DNA of 64,000 nucleotides. Source: Gp1-AA122 sp035631655. GTDB taxonomy: Bacteria; Acidobacteriota; Terriglobia; Terriglobales; Acidobacteriaceae. This document shows positions 17,977 through 26,374 of this stretch, one piece after another. Position 1 is the stretch's first letter. Each line of letters begins with the position of its first letter. A model generated the notes under the pieces. It saw only the letters and a program-made list of their open reading frames with translations, searched no databases and was not told where the DNA came from. The stretch is taken from positions 124,001 through 188,000 of the forward strand of contig DASQIH010000080.1 in the NCBI GenBank assembly GCA_035631655.1. The letters are read 5' to 3'. Position numbers and translations under genes: made by a program.

Positions 17977-18282
17977 CTACCACTTCAACAAATCGACTTC
18001 ATCCACATTGACCGTCTCTCTATTTCTAAAAAAGGCGATCAGGATGCCCAGTCCGACGGCCGCTTCTGCGGCGGCATCGGTAATAACAAAGATGGCGAAC
18101 ACCTGCCCCTGCAGTCCCCACATGCGTGAGAACGCCACCAGGTTAAGGTTCACCGCATTGAGAATAAGTTCGATGGACATCAGCACGATAACCACGTTGC
18201 GCCGCGTGAGCACACCGATGGTGCCTAACGCAAACAGCGCCGCAGCCAGAATCAGGTAATGAATCGGTGTGATTGGAACCAT
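17977..18282 (-). CDS. nuoK: NADH-quinone oxidoreductase subunit K
   Basis: NuoK is a 101-residue, three-helix subunit at the junction of the membrane arm. It has the two conserved buried glutamates in VLMSIELILNAVNLNLVAF and ITDAAAEAAVGLGILIAFFR. The start MVPITPIHYLILAAALFALG is standard. A 119-base spacer with repeated ACTCGGT words separates it from nuoJ, so the operon is not tightly packed here. Confidence 0.96.
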   Translation of the reverse strand: MVPITPIHYLILAAALFALGTIGVLTRRNVVIVLMSIELILNAVNLNLVAFSRMWGLQGQVFAIFVITDAAAEAAVGLGILIAFFRNRETVNVDEVDLLKW

Positions 18283-18401
18283 AAATCAGTTCTCAGTTTC
18301 AGGACTCAGCACCCAGCTAAAACCAAACAGCTTGACCAAATTTCCTTACGCCTGCCCATCAGCCAATTTCTTTCTGGGTACTCGGTACTCGGTACTCGGT
18401 A
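18283..18401. repeat. Spacer with reiterated CTCAGTT / ACTCGGT words
   Basis: The nuoJ-nuoK spacer begins TCAGTTCTCAGTTTCAGGAC and ends with four ACTCGGT-type units (GGGTACTCGGTACTCGGTAC). It contains no open frame. Confidence 0.6.
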
Positions 18402-18920
18402 CTAGATTCTCTTCTTCGCCATCACCACTGCGCCCACGATCGCGACCAGCAGCAGCAACGACGCAATTTCAAACGCCAACATGTATTGCCCGTACAGCAA
18501 CAATCCCACCTGCTGAGTGTTACTCGCCTCCTGAAGCTGCGCCATGGGCTTCTTCAGCAGCTCCGTCAGAATTTTGCTGCTGGTAAAAACTTTCACGAAA
18601 AGAATGCCCAGCCCGAAGCTGGCTACAACCGCGACCAACCACTGCTTGTTGAACTGCCTTTCTTTTTCGACGCGCCCTACATTGACCAGCATGATCACGA
18701 ACAAGAACAGCACCATGATGCCGCCCGCATAAAGAATGATCTGAACGCCGGCAACAAATGGCGCATACAGCATCAGGTAGATCCCGGCCAGGGCCAGCAG
18801 AGTCACGATCAGCGCCAGTGCCGAGTGCACCGGGTTTCGTCGGGTGATTACCAGGATGCCGCTAATCAATGCCAGCCCGGATAGAAGGTAGAAGAAAAAC
18901 GGAGTGGCTACCGGCGCCAT
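18402..18920 (-). CDS. nuoJ: NADH-quinone oxidoreductase subunit J
   Basis: NuoJ contributes the pi-bulge helix at the quinone-side end of the membrane arm. The 172-residue protein has five helices, with ITRRNPVHSALALIVTLLAL and VQIILYAGGIMVLFLFVIML as diagnostic segments. It begins one base after the nuoH stop. NuoI normally sits between nuoH and nuoJ and is absent. Confidence 0.95.
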   Translation of the reverse strand: MAPVATPFFFYLLSGLALISGILVITRRNPVHSALALIVTLLALAGIYLMLYAPFVAGVQIILYAGGIMVLFLFVIMLVNVGRVEKERQFNKQWLVAVVASFGLGILFVKVFTSSKILTELLKKPMAQLQEASNTQQVGLLLYGQYMLAFEIASLLLLVAIVGAVVMAKKRI

Positions 18921-18921
18921 A

Positions 18922-20196
18922 TCAGAGCACCCCCACGATCGCGGTCACGATCAGCACACCCAGCCCGATGGGCAATAGCACTTTCCATCCCACCTTCATC
19001 AGCTGGTCAAACCGGTAACGTGGGAACGTGCCGCGATACCAGATGTAGAGGTACATGAACACCGCCACTTTGGCGACAAACCAGTAAATGTCCTGAACGC
19101 GGTCGCGCACCGGAGGAATAAACAGGATCAGTCCAATTAGCCCCAATAGCGCGCCAAATCCCGCCAGCCCCATCGTCTGCACGCGGAAGTAGCGCATCTT
19201 GGGCATGCGCGCTGCGCTGAAGAAGGTCAGGCCGGCAAGCGCCAGGAAGGTTAGCCCGGGAAATAACGAGAACACCAGATCCCAGGTGGGCCCGGTGAGC
19301 AGATTGGGAAATGGCCGCAACCACCCGCCCAACCATAGCGTCACCAGGATGGACGAGACGGCGAGCATCGCCGAGTACTCGGCAAGAAAAAATAAAGACC
19401 AGCGGAATCCGCTGTACTCGGTATGGAAGCCGGCAGTCAATTCGGATTCGGCTTCCGGCAAATCAAAAGGAGCACGATTGGTTTCGGCAACCATGGCGAC
19501 GCCAAAAACGAACATTGCGATCAGCCCCAGCGGGAAGAACTTGAAGGCAAACCAGGTTTGCTGCTCCTGCTGCGCCCTTACGATCTCGATCATGCTGAGC
19601 GTACCCATGCCGGAACCGCCGCCCGTCGCATAAATTCCAGCTCCGTGCAAGCTGGTCATCAGTACCGCAGAAACCACCGCCAGGCCCATGGCGATTTCAT
19701 AGGAGACCATCTGCGCGCTGGAGCGTAGCGCACCAATCAGAGGATAGTGGGAGTTCGACGCCCAACCCGCCATCACGATCCCCAGCACGCCCAGCGAGGA
19801 AACCCCGAGCATAAAGAGGATGCCGATGTTCATGTCGGTGACGGCATGCTGCGGACCGAAGGGCACAACAATAAAAGTCGTGAAGGCAGCGGTGACCACG
19901 ATCAGCGGCGCCACCCAGAAGACAATCTTGTCGGCTTCGGTGGGCATGATGTCTTCTTTGATAAGCAGCTTGATCGCATCCGCAATAGGCTGCAGTAACC
20001 CATGCGGACCAACGCGCATCGGCCCCAGGCGGACCTGCATGTGGGCAAGGACCTTGCGCTCCAGCCAGTTCATCGCGATCACCGCGATGGACAGGCCAAG
20101 AAAAATCAGCATGATGTAGATGAAGGCCCACAGCATGTTCCCGGCGGCCCCAGGAGTGGCATCGCTCTTTAAATAAGAGGTGACGTAATCGAGCAT
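18922..20196 (-). CDS. nuoH: NADH-quinone oxidoreductase subunit H
   Basis: NuoH lines the quinone chamber at the base of complex I. The 424-residue protein has eight or more helices with the family blocks NWLERKVLAHMQVRLGPMRV, GPHGLLQPIADAIKLLIKED and AETNRAPFDLPEAESELTAG. It is longer than E. coli NuoH (325), with extra hydrophobic segments in the middle (GGGSGMGTLSMIEIVRAQQE region). Its ATG overlaps the nuoD stop by one base (TGATG). Confidence 0.96.
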   Translation of the reverse strand: MLDYVTSYLKSDATPGAAGNMLWAFIYIMLIFLGLSIAVIAMNWLERKVLAHMQVRLGPMRVGPHGLLQPIADAIKLLIKEDIMPTEADKIVFWVAPLIVVTAAFTTFIVVPFGPQHAVTDMNIGILFMLGVSSLGVLGIVMAGWASNSHYPLIGALRSSAQMVSYEIAMGLAVVSAVLMTSLHGAGIYATGGGSGMGTLSMIEIVRAQQEQQTWFAFKFFPLGLIAMFVFGVAMVAETNRAPFDLPEAESELTAGFHTEYSGFRWSLFFLAEYSAMLAVSSILVTLWLGGWLRPFPNLLTGPTWDLVFSLFPGLTFLALAGLTFFSAARMPKMRYFRVQTMGLAGFGALLGLIGLILFIPPVRDRVQDIYWFVAKVAVFMYLYIWYRGTFPRYRFDQLMKVGWKVLLPIGLGVLIVTAIVGVL

Positions 20197-21350
20197 CAGC
20201 GATCCACCTCGCCCAAAACGATGTCCAGCGTGCCGATCACGGCAATCACGTCGGCGACCAGTTGCCCGCGCACCATAAGATCGAGTGCTTGCAGGTTCAC
20301 GAAGGACGGTGGCCGCACGCGAACACGATAAGGTTGCGTAGAGCCGTCACTCACGATGAAGTATCCCAGCTCCCCCTTCGGCGCTTCGATCGAGTGATAG
20401 ATCTCGCCCACCGGCGGCTTGAGAACTTTGGGAATCTTGGCCATGATCGGCCCTTCAGGAATTTTCTCCACCGCTTGGCTGATGATGCGCAGCGATTGCC
20501 GCATCTCGGCCATCCGCACCAGATACCGGTCGTAGGTATCGCCGTTCTGGCCGGTGGGGATTTCAAAATCCATGTTGGAATATGCCGCGTAAGGCTGCGC
20601 CTTGCGGATGTCCCATTTCACGCCGCTGGCTCGCAGCACCGGTCCGGTCACACCTAGTGCGATACAGTCCTTGTCCGAAATAACGCCCACACCCTTGGTG
20701 CGCTCCACCCAGATGCGGTTCGTGGTGAGCAGCTCCTCGTACTCATCGATCTTGGGTCGAACGAAGTCAACGAACTTCTTAACATCACGCTCGAAACCGT
20801 CGTAGGTTTCGTACTGGCAGCCGCCGATACGGAAGGCGTGCGTAGTCAGGCGCGCCCCGCAATACTTCTCGAAAATCTTGAGAATCTCTTCCCGATCGCG
20901 GAAGGTGTAGAAGAGCGGCGTGATGGCGCCGATGTCGAGAGCATGGGTACCCAGCCAAAGTTGATGGCTGGCGATCCGATTCAGCTCCGTGAGAAGGACG
21001 CGGATATATTTCGCGCGCGGCGGCGCTTCGATATTGAGCAGCTTCTCGACCGCCTCACAATAGCCTAATCCATTGGAGACCGCCGCCACATAATCCATGC
21101 GGTCCACGTACGGGTTGAACATCGCGTAGGTGCGGTTCTCAGCAATCTTCTCCACACCACGGTGGAGGTAGCCAATCACGCACTCCGTACCCAGAACCTT
21201 CTCGCCGTCCAGCTTCAGGATGACGCGCAGCACGCCATGCGTGGCCGGATGCTGCGGCCCCATATTAATGATGAGTTCGTTGGAATCGAGGAAGGTCTCG
21301 TCGCGTTCGCCCAGCTCCAGGTGCGAGAGATATTTCGTCGTATCGGTCAT
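20196..21350 (-). CDS. nuoD: NADH-quinone oxidoreductase subunit D (49-kDa type)
   Basis: NuoD forms the quinone-binding pocket with NuoB. The 384-residue protein has NMGPQHPATHGVLRVILKLD at the quinone site, YLHRGVEKIAENRTY, and the C-terminal DIVLGEVDR ending. The start MTDTTKYLSHLELGERDETF overlaps the nuoC stop as ATGA. NuoC and NuoD are separate proteins here, unlike the E. coli fusion. Confidence 0.96.
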   Translation of the reverse strand: MTDTTKYLSHLELGERDETFLDSNELIINMGPQHPATHGVLRVILKLDGEKVLGTECVIGYLHRGVEKIAENRTYAMFNPYVDRMDYVAAVSNGLGYCEAVEKLLNIEAPPRAKYIRVLLTELNRIASHQLWLGTHALDIGAITPLFYTFRDREEILKIFEKYCGARLTTHAFRIGGCQYETYDGFERDVKKFVDFVRPKIDEYEELLTTNRIWVERTKGVGVISDKDCIALGVTGPVLRASGVKWDIRKAQPYAAYSNMDFEIPTGQNGDTYDRYLVRMAEMRQSLRIISQAVEKIPEGPIMAKIPKVLKPPVGEIYHSIEAPKGELGYFIVSDGSTQPYRVRVRPPSFVNLQALDLMVRGQLVADVIAVIGTLDIVLGEVDR

Positions 21351-22012
21351 TGGCCGCTCTCGATTCCCAGGTTGATCTGCACCCACTCTTTGTCCTGCTG
21401 GATGATCCCGTAATCTTTGCGCAGAGGATGTCCCTTCCAGCCGTCGGGCAGCAGGATTCGCTTCAGGTCCGGATGTCCGTCGAACTGGATCCCGAACATG
21501 TCGAACACCTCGCGCTCCAGCCAATTGGTCGTGGCCCAGATCGATGTGGCGCTCGGAATGGACTCGCCATCCGCAATCGTGGTCTTCACCCGAATCCGCT
21601 CATTTCGCGGAAAGGAATACAGAATCCACACGACGTCGAACTGCTTTTCCCGCTTGGGATAATGGACGGCAGTGATGTCCACGCAATAGTCGAACTGCTC
21701 CTCGTCACGCAAGACCTGAAGAAGCTCGGGAAGCAACGACCGGTCCACCGCCATGTAGTTCTGGCCCAGGTAGGTCAGAGGCTCGATGCCGGAACCATAT
21801 TGCCGCTTGAGCTTGGCGACCATGGGCGAATCCCACGGCACTGGAACCGGACCGGCAGGCTTGGCCGGAGCCGCAGGTTTTGGAGGAGCAGGGGCGGGAC
21901 TAGGTGGTCTCGCCGCAGCAGTGGGCTGAACCGCGCCGGATTGCTTCTCCGCCGCCGGCTTCTGTTCCCCGCCCGGCGGCGGCGGTGTAGTGGACTTGTT
22001 GTCGTCAGGCAT
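21347..22012 (-). CDS. nuoC: NADH-quinone oxidoreductase subunit C with Pro/Ala-rich N-terminus
   Basis: NuoC (30-kDa subunit) packs against NuoD in the peripheral arm. The 221-residue protein has a recognisable domain in its last 150 residues, with YPKREKQFDVVWILYSFPRN, WLEREVFDMFGIQFDGHPDL and LLPDGWKGHPLRKDYG. The first 65 residues are low-complexity Pro, Ala and Lys (from about PSPAPAPPKPAAPAKPAG), an extension not usual in NuoC. NuoB would be expected just upstream, but only a 189-base non-coding gap separates it from nuoA. Confidence 0.95.
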   Translation of the reverse strand: MPDDNKSTTPPPPGGEQKPAAEKQSGAVQPTAAARPPSPAPAPPKPAAPAKPAGPVPVPWDSPMVAKLKRQYGSGIEPLTYLGQNYMAVDRSLLPELLQVLRDEEQFDYCVDITAVHYPKREKQFDVVWILYSFPRNERIRVKTTIADGESIPSATSIWATTNWLEREVFDMFGIQFDGHPDLKRILLPDGWKGHPLRKDYGIIQQDKEWVQINLGIESGQ

Positions 22013-22201
22013 ACTACGAAGCGTGCACTCTCCGGCGCTGCAAGTTGTTGAAAGAACGCTAACTTCTAACAGCTAATTACGGCACTCGTCAACGGAACTG
22101 CGTCACATTCGCACGTGATCTTGATCACTGATCGACGGTTCGAATAAGCCGTAGCCGGCACCCGAAACAAAGCTAAAAGCTAGGAGCTAAGAGCTCGACT
22201 T
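22013..22201. other. Gap where nuoB would be expected
   Basis: The 189 bases between nuoC and nuoA are too short for nuoB and have no coding signal. They carry two runs of TAGC-type words (around 22058 and 22170-22201). Confidence 0.5.
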
Positions 22202-22558
22202 CTAAATCCATTCCAAGGCGCCCTTCTTCCAGATCCACAAATACCCAATTACTAGGATACCCAGGAAGATAAACATCTCCAGCAGACCGAACAGGCCGAG
22301 AGCCTTGAACTGCACCGCCCAGGGGAACAGGAAGATGGTCTCCACGTCGAAGACCACGAACAAGATGGCGACGATGTAAAAACGGACGGTGTAACGGCCG
22401 CGCGCGTTGTCCACGGGGTCAATGCCGCACTCATACGGCATCAATTTGGTCTTGTGAGGATTTTCCGGGCGAACCAGTTTGGCCGCCAACAGGGTAACCG
22501 GGAGCAGAACTCCGATCACCGCTACAAATATAAAAATAGGTACATAGTTCTGCGGCAT
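22202..22558 (-). CDS. nuoA: NADH-quinone oxidoreductase subunit A
   Basis: NuoA is a three-helix subunit beside the quinone channel. The 118-residue protein has KLMPYECGIDPVDNARGRYT (the family's conserved glutamate/cysteine loop) and FVVFDVETIFLFPWAV. I place the start at the ATG 22556-22558, with GAGGGA 6 bases upstream, not at the preceding TTG. It is the first gene of the nuo group on this strand. Confidence 0.95.
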   Translation of the reverse strand: MPQNYVPIFIFVAVIGVLLPVTLLAAKLVRPENPHKTKLMPYECGIDPVDNARGRYTVRFYIVAILFVVFDVETIFLFPWAVQFKALGLFGLLEMFIFLGILVIGYLWIWKKGALEWI

Positions 22559-22968
22559 CAATTCCCTCGAACCACTTGCCTGTTATGAAGGGAGAACCAT
22601 TAATACTACTCCCTGAACGCGCATACCTTCAAGAAGCACGGCTCACCGCGTTCTGTGATGGACAACACGTAGTCATTGCCGATTGTCAATTGCCAATTTC
22701 CAATTGCCAATTGCCAAACCGCTCATTACCAGCCCAGCCTCACGCCTGGTCATCTCTAGCACTGTTTACGCCTTCTCATCTCTACCATCCCTTACGCCTT
22801 CCGAGCGAAGCAGGAATCTCATTGCCTCACCCTTGTCATTCCGAGCGAAGCGAGGAATCTCGGTTTTTCAATTGGCAATCGACAATCGACAATTCCTCGG
22901 TGTTCTCTGCGGTTAATTTATAATCCTGTTTCACAATTCAAGCTCGGACCCCGTCCATTAAGGAAGCC
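22559..22968. repeat. Spacer with inverted word repeats and a family B element
   Basis: The nuoA-lysS divergent spacer holds GATTGTCAATTGCCAATTTC words (22677-22716) facing an inverted set (22868-22895, CAATTGGCAATCGACAATCG). Between them is GTCATTCCGAGCGAAGCGAG (family B, 22835-22860) with a partial copy at 22801. Both promoters must lie here; no clear consensus was seen. Confidence 0.55.
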
Positions 22969-24519
22969 TTGGCCCTCGACGAAAATATCTATCAGCTCCG
23001 CCGCGAGAAGCTGAAAAAAATCCAAGCTCTCGGCCAAGAAAGCTATCCCCGCCATTACGATTCTACGCACACGGTTCCGCAGATTCTGACCGAATACGAT
23101 CCGAAAACCGCCGAGCAATTAGAGAACCCGCGGGTCAATGTGCGCGTGGCGGGAAGAATCATGGCCATCCGCCTGATGGGCAAGGCCGGATTCGCCCACC
23201 TCCAACAAGCCGGGCAGCGCCTGCAAATCTATGTCAAGAAGGACGCGGTTGGCGAAAAGGGATTCGATCTCTACAAGCTGCTCGACCTAGGCGACCATAT
23301 CGGCGTGAGCGGCTACCTGTTCCGCACCCGCACTGGAGAACTCACTGTCCACGTCGAGGAGATCACTTTCCTCTCCAAGGATCTGCTCCCGTTGCCCGAA
23401 AAATGGCATGGCCTGACCGACGTGGAACTGCGCTATCGCCAGCGTTACGTCGATCTCATAATGAACCCTGAGGTGCGCGAAGTCTTTCTGAAACGAAGCC
23501 GCTTAGTCCAGTCGTTTCGGCGTTTCATGGATTCCCGCGGTTTCGTCGAAGTGGAAACGCCCATGATGCAACCGATCCCGGGCGGAGCGGTCGCGCGCCC
23601 CTTCATTACGCATCACAACACGCTCGACATGAAGCTTTATCTGCGCATCGCACCCGAGCTGTATTTGAAAAGGCTCACGGTAGGCGGATTGGATCGCGTG
23701 TACGAGATCAACCGCAATTTCCGCAACGAAGGTCTAGGCTGGCGCTGGAACCCCGAGTTCACCATGCTTGAGTTCTACCAGGCTTATGCCGACTATCGCG
23801 AAGTAATGGAGCTCACGCAAAACCTTCTCACCCAGGCCGCCATCGATGTCACCGGCGGAACCAAGGTGAAGTTCGGTGAACACGAGATCGATTGGGCCAC
23901 CTCGAACTGGCAACGTCTGACCATGCGCCAGGCCATCATTAAGTATTGGCCCGAAACCGCCGGAGCCAAACCGCAGATGTCCGACTTCGCAACTCATGAT
24001 TCGGTCAAGGCCTTGGTCGAGCGCTTTAACAAGGCGCACGCCCATATGGCCTACGATCCGAATGAGCCTGCGGGAAAGACCATCGCGAACCTGTTTGAAG
24101 CCGTGGTTGAAGAACACCTGACTCAGCCCACGATCATCTACGAATTCCCGCTTGTCGTGTCACCGCTCTCGAAGAAAAAAGCCGACGAGCCTGACTGGAC
24201 CGAGCGCTGGGAGATTTTCGCCGGGCAGATGGAATTAGCCAACGGTTTCAGCGAGCTCAACGACCCCGAAGACCAGCGCAGCCGCTTCGAGCAGCAGTTG
24301 AAAGAACGCGAGCGCGGCGACGAGGAAGCCCACCAGATGGACGAAGACTACATTCGCGCACTCTCCTACGGCATGCCCCCCGCGGGAGGCGTCGGCGTTG
24401 GCGTGGATCGCGTCGCCATGCTGCTCACCGACTCGCACACCATTCGTGATGTAATCCTGTTCCCGCTCCTTCGCCCCGAACGACCAGCCGAGGACACCGG
24501 AGAAGTAGAAAAAACCTAG
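22969..24519 (+). CDS. lysS: Lysyl-tRNA synthetase, class II
   Basis: LysRS charges tRNA-Lys with lysine. The 516-residue protein has an N-terminal OB-fold (about 60-170) and a class II catalytic core with FVEVETPMMQPIPGGAVARP (motif 1), RNFRNEGLGWRWNPEFTMLE (motif 2) and PPAGGVGVGVDRVAMLL (motif 3). Motif 2 normally reads RNEG-x-S-x-x-HNPEFT, so the WRWNPEFT variant is slightly unusual. The start is the TTG at 22969 after AGGAAG. The window's one tRNA is its substrate, though 7 kb away. Confidence 0.95.
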   Translation: MALDENIYQLRREKLKKIQALGQESYPRHYDSTHTVPQILTEYDPKTAEQLENPRVNVRVAGRIMAIRLMGKAGFAHLQQAGQRLQIYVKKDAVGEKGFDLYKLLDLGDHIGVSGYLFRTRTGELTVHVEEITFLSKDLLPLPEKWHGLTDVELRYRQRYVDLIMNPEVREVFLKRSRLVQSFRRFMDSRGFVEVETPMMQPIPGGAVARPFITHHNTLDMKLYLRIAPELYLKRLTVGGLDRVYEINRNFRNEGLGWRWNPEFTMLEFYQAYADYREVMELTQNLLTQAAIDVTGGTKVKFGEHEIDWATSNWQRLTMRQAIIKYWPETAGAKPQMSDFATHDSVKALVERFNKAHAHMAYDPNEPAGKTIANLFEAVVEEHLTQPTIIYEFPLVVSPLSKKKADEPDWTERWEIFAGQMELANGFSELNDPEDQRSRFEQQLKERERGDEEAHQMDEDYIRALSYGMPPAGGVGVGVDRVAMLLTDSHTIRDVILFPLLRPERPAEDTGEVEKT

Positions 24520-25027
24520 TCTAGTTCCGAATGTTGTCATCCTGAGCCAAGCGAAGGATCTCTGCATTCTGACGAGATGCATGGATTCTTCCCGTCACTC
24601 AGAATGGACCTTGGTAAAGCGATTAGGTTGAGCTGTTTATTCAACAAGCCCTCCCTTCCGCCATGTACCACGCTATGTACTTGAAAGGTAAGATCGCCGC
24701 CATAGACTCTTATCAGGTTCGGTGCCATTCACTTAAGGCGGCGCTATCGTAGCGTCCTCTGGACCACTCTAGGACGCTGGGTCGATAGCGCTTCGCCGCT
24801 TCGGCTTTTATCTCTTAGCCGTTAGCTCTTAGCGCTCAGAATCGGTTTCAAAGAAGGTTTTTGGGGAGGGCACGGCGAAACCCGGTCTAGGGATTCGTTT
24901 CCCTGGGATTTGTGCCTTCCTCCTCCCACACGCACGTTACGCAGATTTTCTGATCTGCGTAGAACGGCGCGAAAACTAAGAGCTAAAAGCTAACAGCTAA
25001 AAGCTTCTTCATTTATCCTCTCCTCCT
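24520..25027. repeat. 500-base spacer with several hairpins
   Basis: No gene is seen. It contains a family B element (24536-24562, GTCATCCTGAGCCAAGCGAA), a long stem at 24738-24799 (arms GGCGCTATCG/CGATAGCG and AGCGTCCT/AGGACGCT), a short stem ACGCAGAT/ATCTGCGT at 24939-24960, and facing TAGC-type word runs near 24808-24838 and 24975-25007. Confidence 0.6.
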
Positions 25028-26020
25028 GTGCCAACCCTGAACCAAGCCTACTCCCGCCTCTCGATGCGACGACGCTACGAGGTGTGGTTTCTCCGTCTCG
25101 CCTTGTCCGATGCCAGCGGTGCCTGGTGGTTTCGTTACCTGCTCACGAATCCGGGACGCGCTGGATGCATAGGCAATCCGGCTGGCGCTCCGGTGCAAGT
25201 CTGGGCCACTTGGTTCCCGCGTGCGGGCAAGCCGGAAACTTTTATCCAAGGCTTTCCGCTCGCGGAATTCCGTTTGAGTGCACGCGGTGCCAATCCTTTT
25301 CACTTCGAAATCGGCGAAAACTGGATCGGAGAAGATGCCTGCCGTGGTCGCCTCGACGTTCGCGGTCACCGCATCACGTGGGATCTCAAGTATCACTCGA
25401 ACTTCCATGTCACCCTGAGCGGCAAAGGCTGGATTGGTTTCTCGCGCACGCCGCATTCGGACGCGGTGTTTTCCGGCGAAATCTCCTTCGACGACCGGAC
25501 ATTTCGGGGCGAAGCTCTCGGCTACGGCCTGCAAGGTCACAACTGCGGATATCGGCACCGCAATTTCTGGACCTGGACGCATGCCTACTTCAAGAGAGGC
25601 CAAGCTCCTGCCAGCACCTTCGAAGCTTTGGTGTACGAAATGCCGTTAGGACTTATGTTCCGCAAGGGTGTGTTGTGGCATGAGGGAAAGGCCTATGAGT
25701 TCCGCGATCTGCGCGAGCGCCGCCGCGACCGCCAGAAAGTGAAGTGGAGCTTTGATGGTTGCGCTTCTGCAGAATGCCACGCAGAGATCGAAATCGACGG
25801 GCAAGGCCCCTCTATCCATCGCCTGCCTTATCTCAAAACGAATTGCTCAAGCACCTTCGAAGTGGCCAACAACAGCCTGGCTCGCGCTCTGGTGCGCCTT
25901 CGCCGCCCCGGGCGCCCCGCCGAAGACCTGGTCACTGACTGTGGAGCCGTGCTAGAAATGGTCGGCGATCTTCCCACCGAGCCGGAACTGAACACGGACC
26001 CCGCCGACTGGCCAGGCTGA
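25028..26020 (+). CDS. Lipocalin-like (AttH/CrtC-type) protein of unknown function
   Basis: The 330-residue protein has no signal peptide or membrane segment. It is rich in predicted beta-strands and aromatic residues, with ACRGRLDVRGHRITWDLKYH, ALGYGLQGHNCGYRHRNFWT and WTWTHAYFK. The alternation of Trp/Tyr-rich strands around GHNCGYRHRNFW recalls the two-barrel lipocalin-like AttH/CrtC and tocopherol-cyclase-like proteins. This is an impression from pattern, not a firm family assignment. It starts with GTG and CCTCCT precedes it. It converges with the cytochrome gene and shows no operon partner. Confidence 0.4.
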   Translation: MPTLNQAYSRLSMRRRYEVWFLRLALSDASGAWWFRYLLTNPGRAGCIGNPAGAPVQVWATWFPRAGKPETFIQGFPLAEFRLSARGANPFHFEIGENWIGEDACRGRLDVRGHRITWDLKYHSNFHVTLSGKGWIGFSRTPHSDAVFSGEISFDDRTFRGEALGYGLQGHNCGYRHRNFWTWTHAYFKRGQAPASTFEALVYEMPLGLMFRKGVLWHEGKAYEFRDLRERRRDRQKVKWSFDGCASAECHAEIEIDGQGPSIHRLPYLKTNCSSTFEVANNSLARALVRLRRPGRPAEDLVTDCGAVLEMVGDLPTEPELNTDPADWPG

Positions 26021-26041
26021 ACTAATCTCAACACACCCCAA

Positions 26042-26374
26042 CTACTTTTTCTTCTGTACAGGCACACGCGGGGCCGGCTCTGGGCCCTTGTCGGCTGGAA
26101 AATTCGTGCTCAAATAATCGATCAAGCCATCGCGGTCCTTGGGATCGACCACCGCTCCCCATTTGACCATCTTGTCGACTTCCTTCTCCCAGGTTGCCTG
26201 GCTGAGCCGCTGCTGCAGGATGATGCGCGACTCATGACACTCCATGCAGGCAGTGCGCGCCTTGGCCTGCATATCCCCCGGCGGCAAATCCGGCGCCTGC
26301 GCAGCCTGTCCCCACAAGAGAGGCACGGCAACGAGGACGATCACCACCTCCGTAAACACTCTACCCTTGGACAT
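26042..26374 (-). CDS. Periplasmic monohaem cytochrome c, partner of sulfite dehydrogenase
   Basis: The 110-residue protein has a signal peptide (MSKGRVFTEVVIVLVAVPLL, cleavage near AQA) and one c-type haem motif, CMECH (Cys43, Cys46, His47). A helix containing TWEKEVDKMVKWGAVVD and the DGLIDYLSTNF segment resemble SorB-type cytochromes. Its start overlaps the end of the sulfite dehydrogenase gene by 14 bases, so the two are coexpressed. The likely role is to accept electrons from sulfite oxidation. Met ligation cannot be judged from sequence. The tail is Pro/Lys-rich. Confidence 0.75.
   Translation of the reverse strand: MSKGRVFTEVVIVLVAVPLLWGQAAQAPDLPPGDMQAKARTACMECHESRIILQQRLSQATWEKEVDKMVKWGAVVDPKDRDGLIDYLSTNFPADKGPEPAPRVPVQKKK

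Noticed and set aside
22013..22201. Possible degraded nuoB between nuoC and nuoA
   Set aside because: Too short and no trace of the CCxxE or cysteine motifs of NuoB in any frame that I could read.
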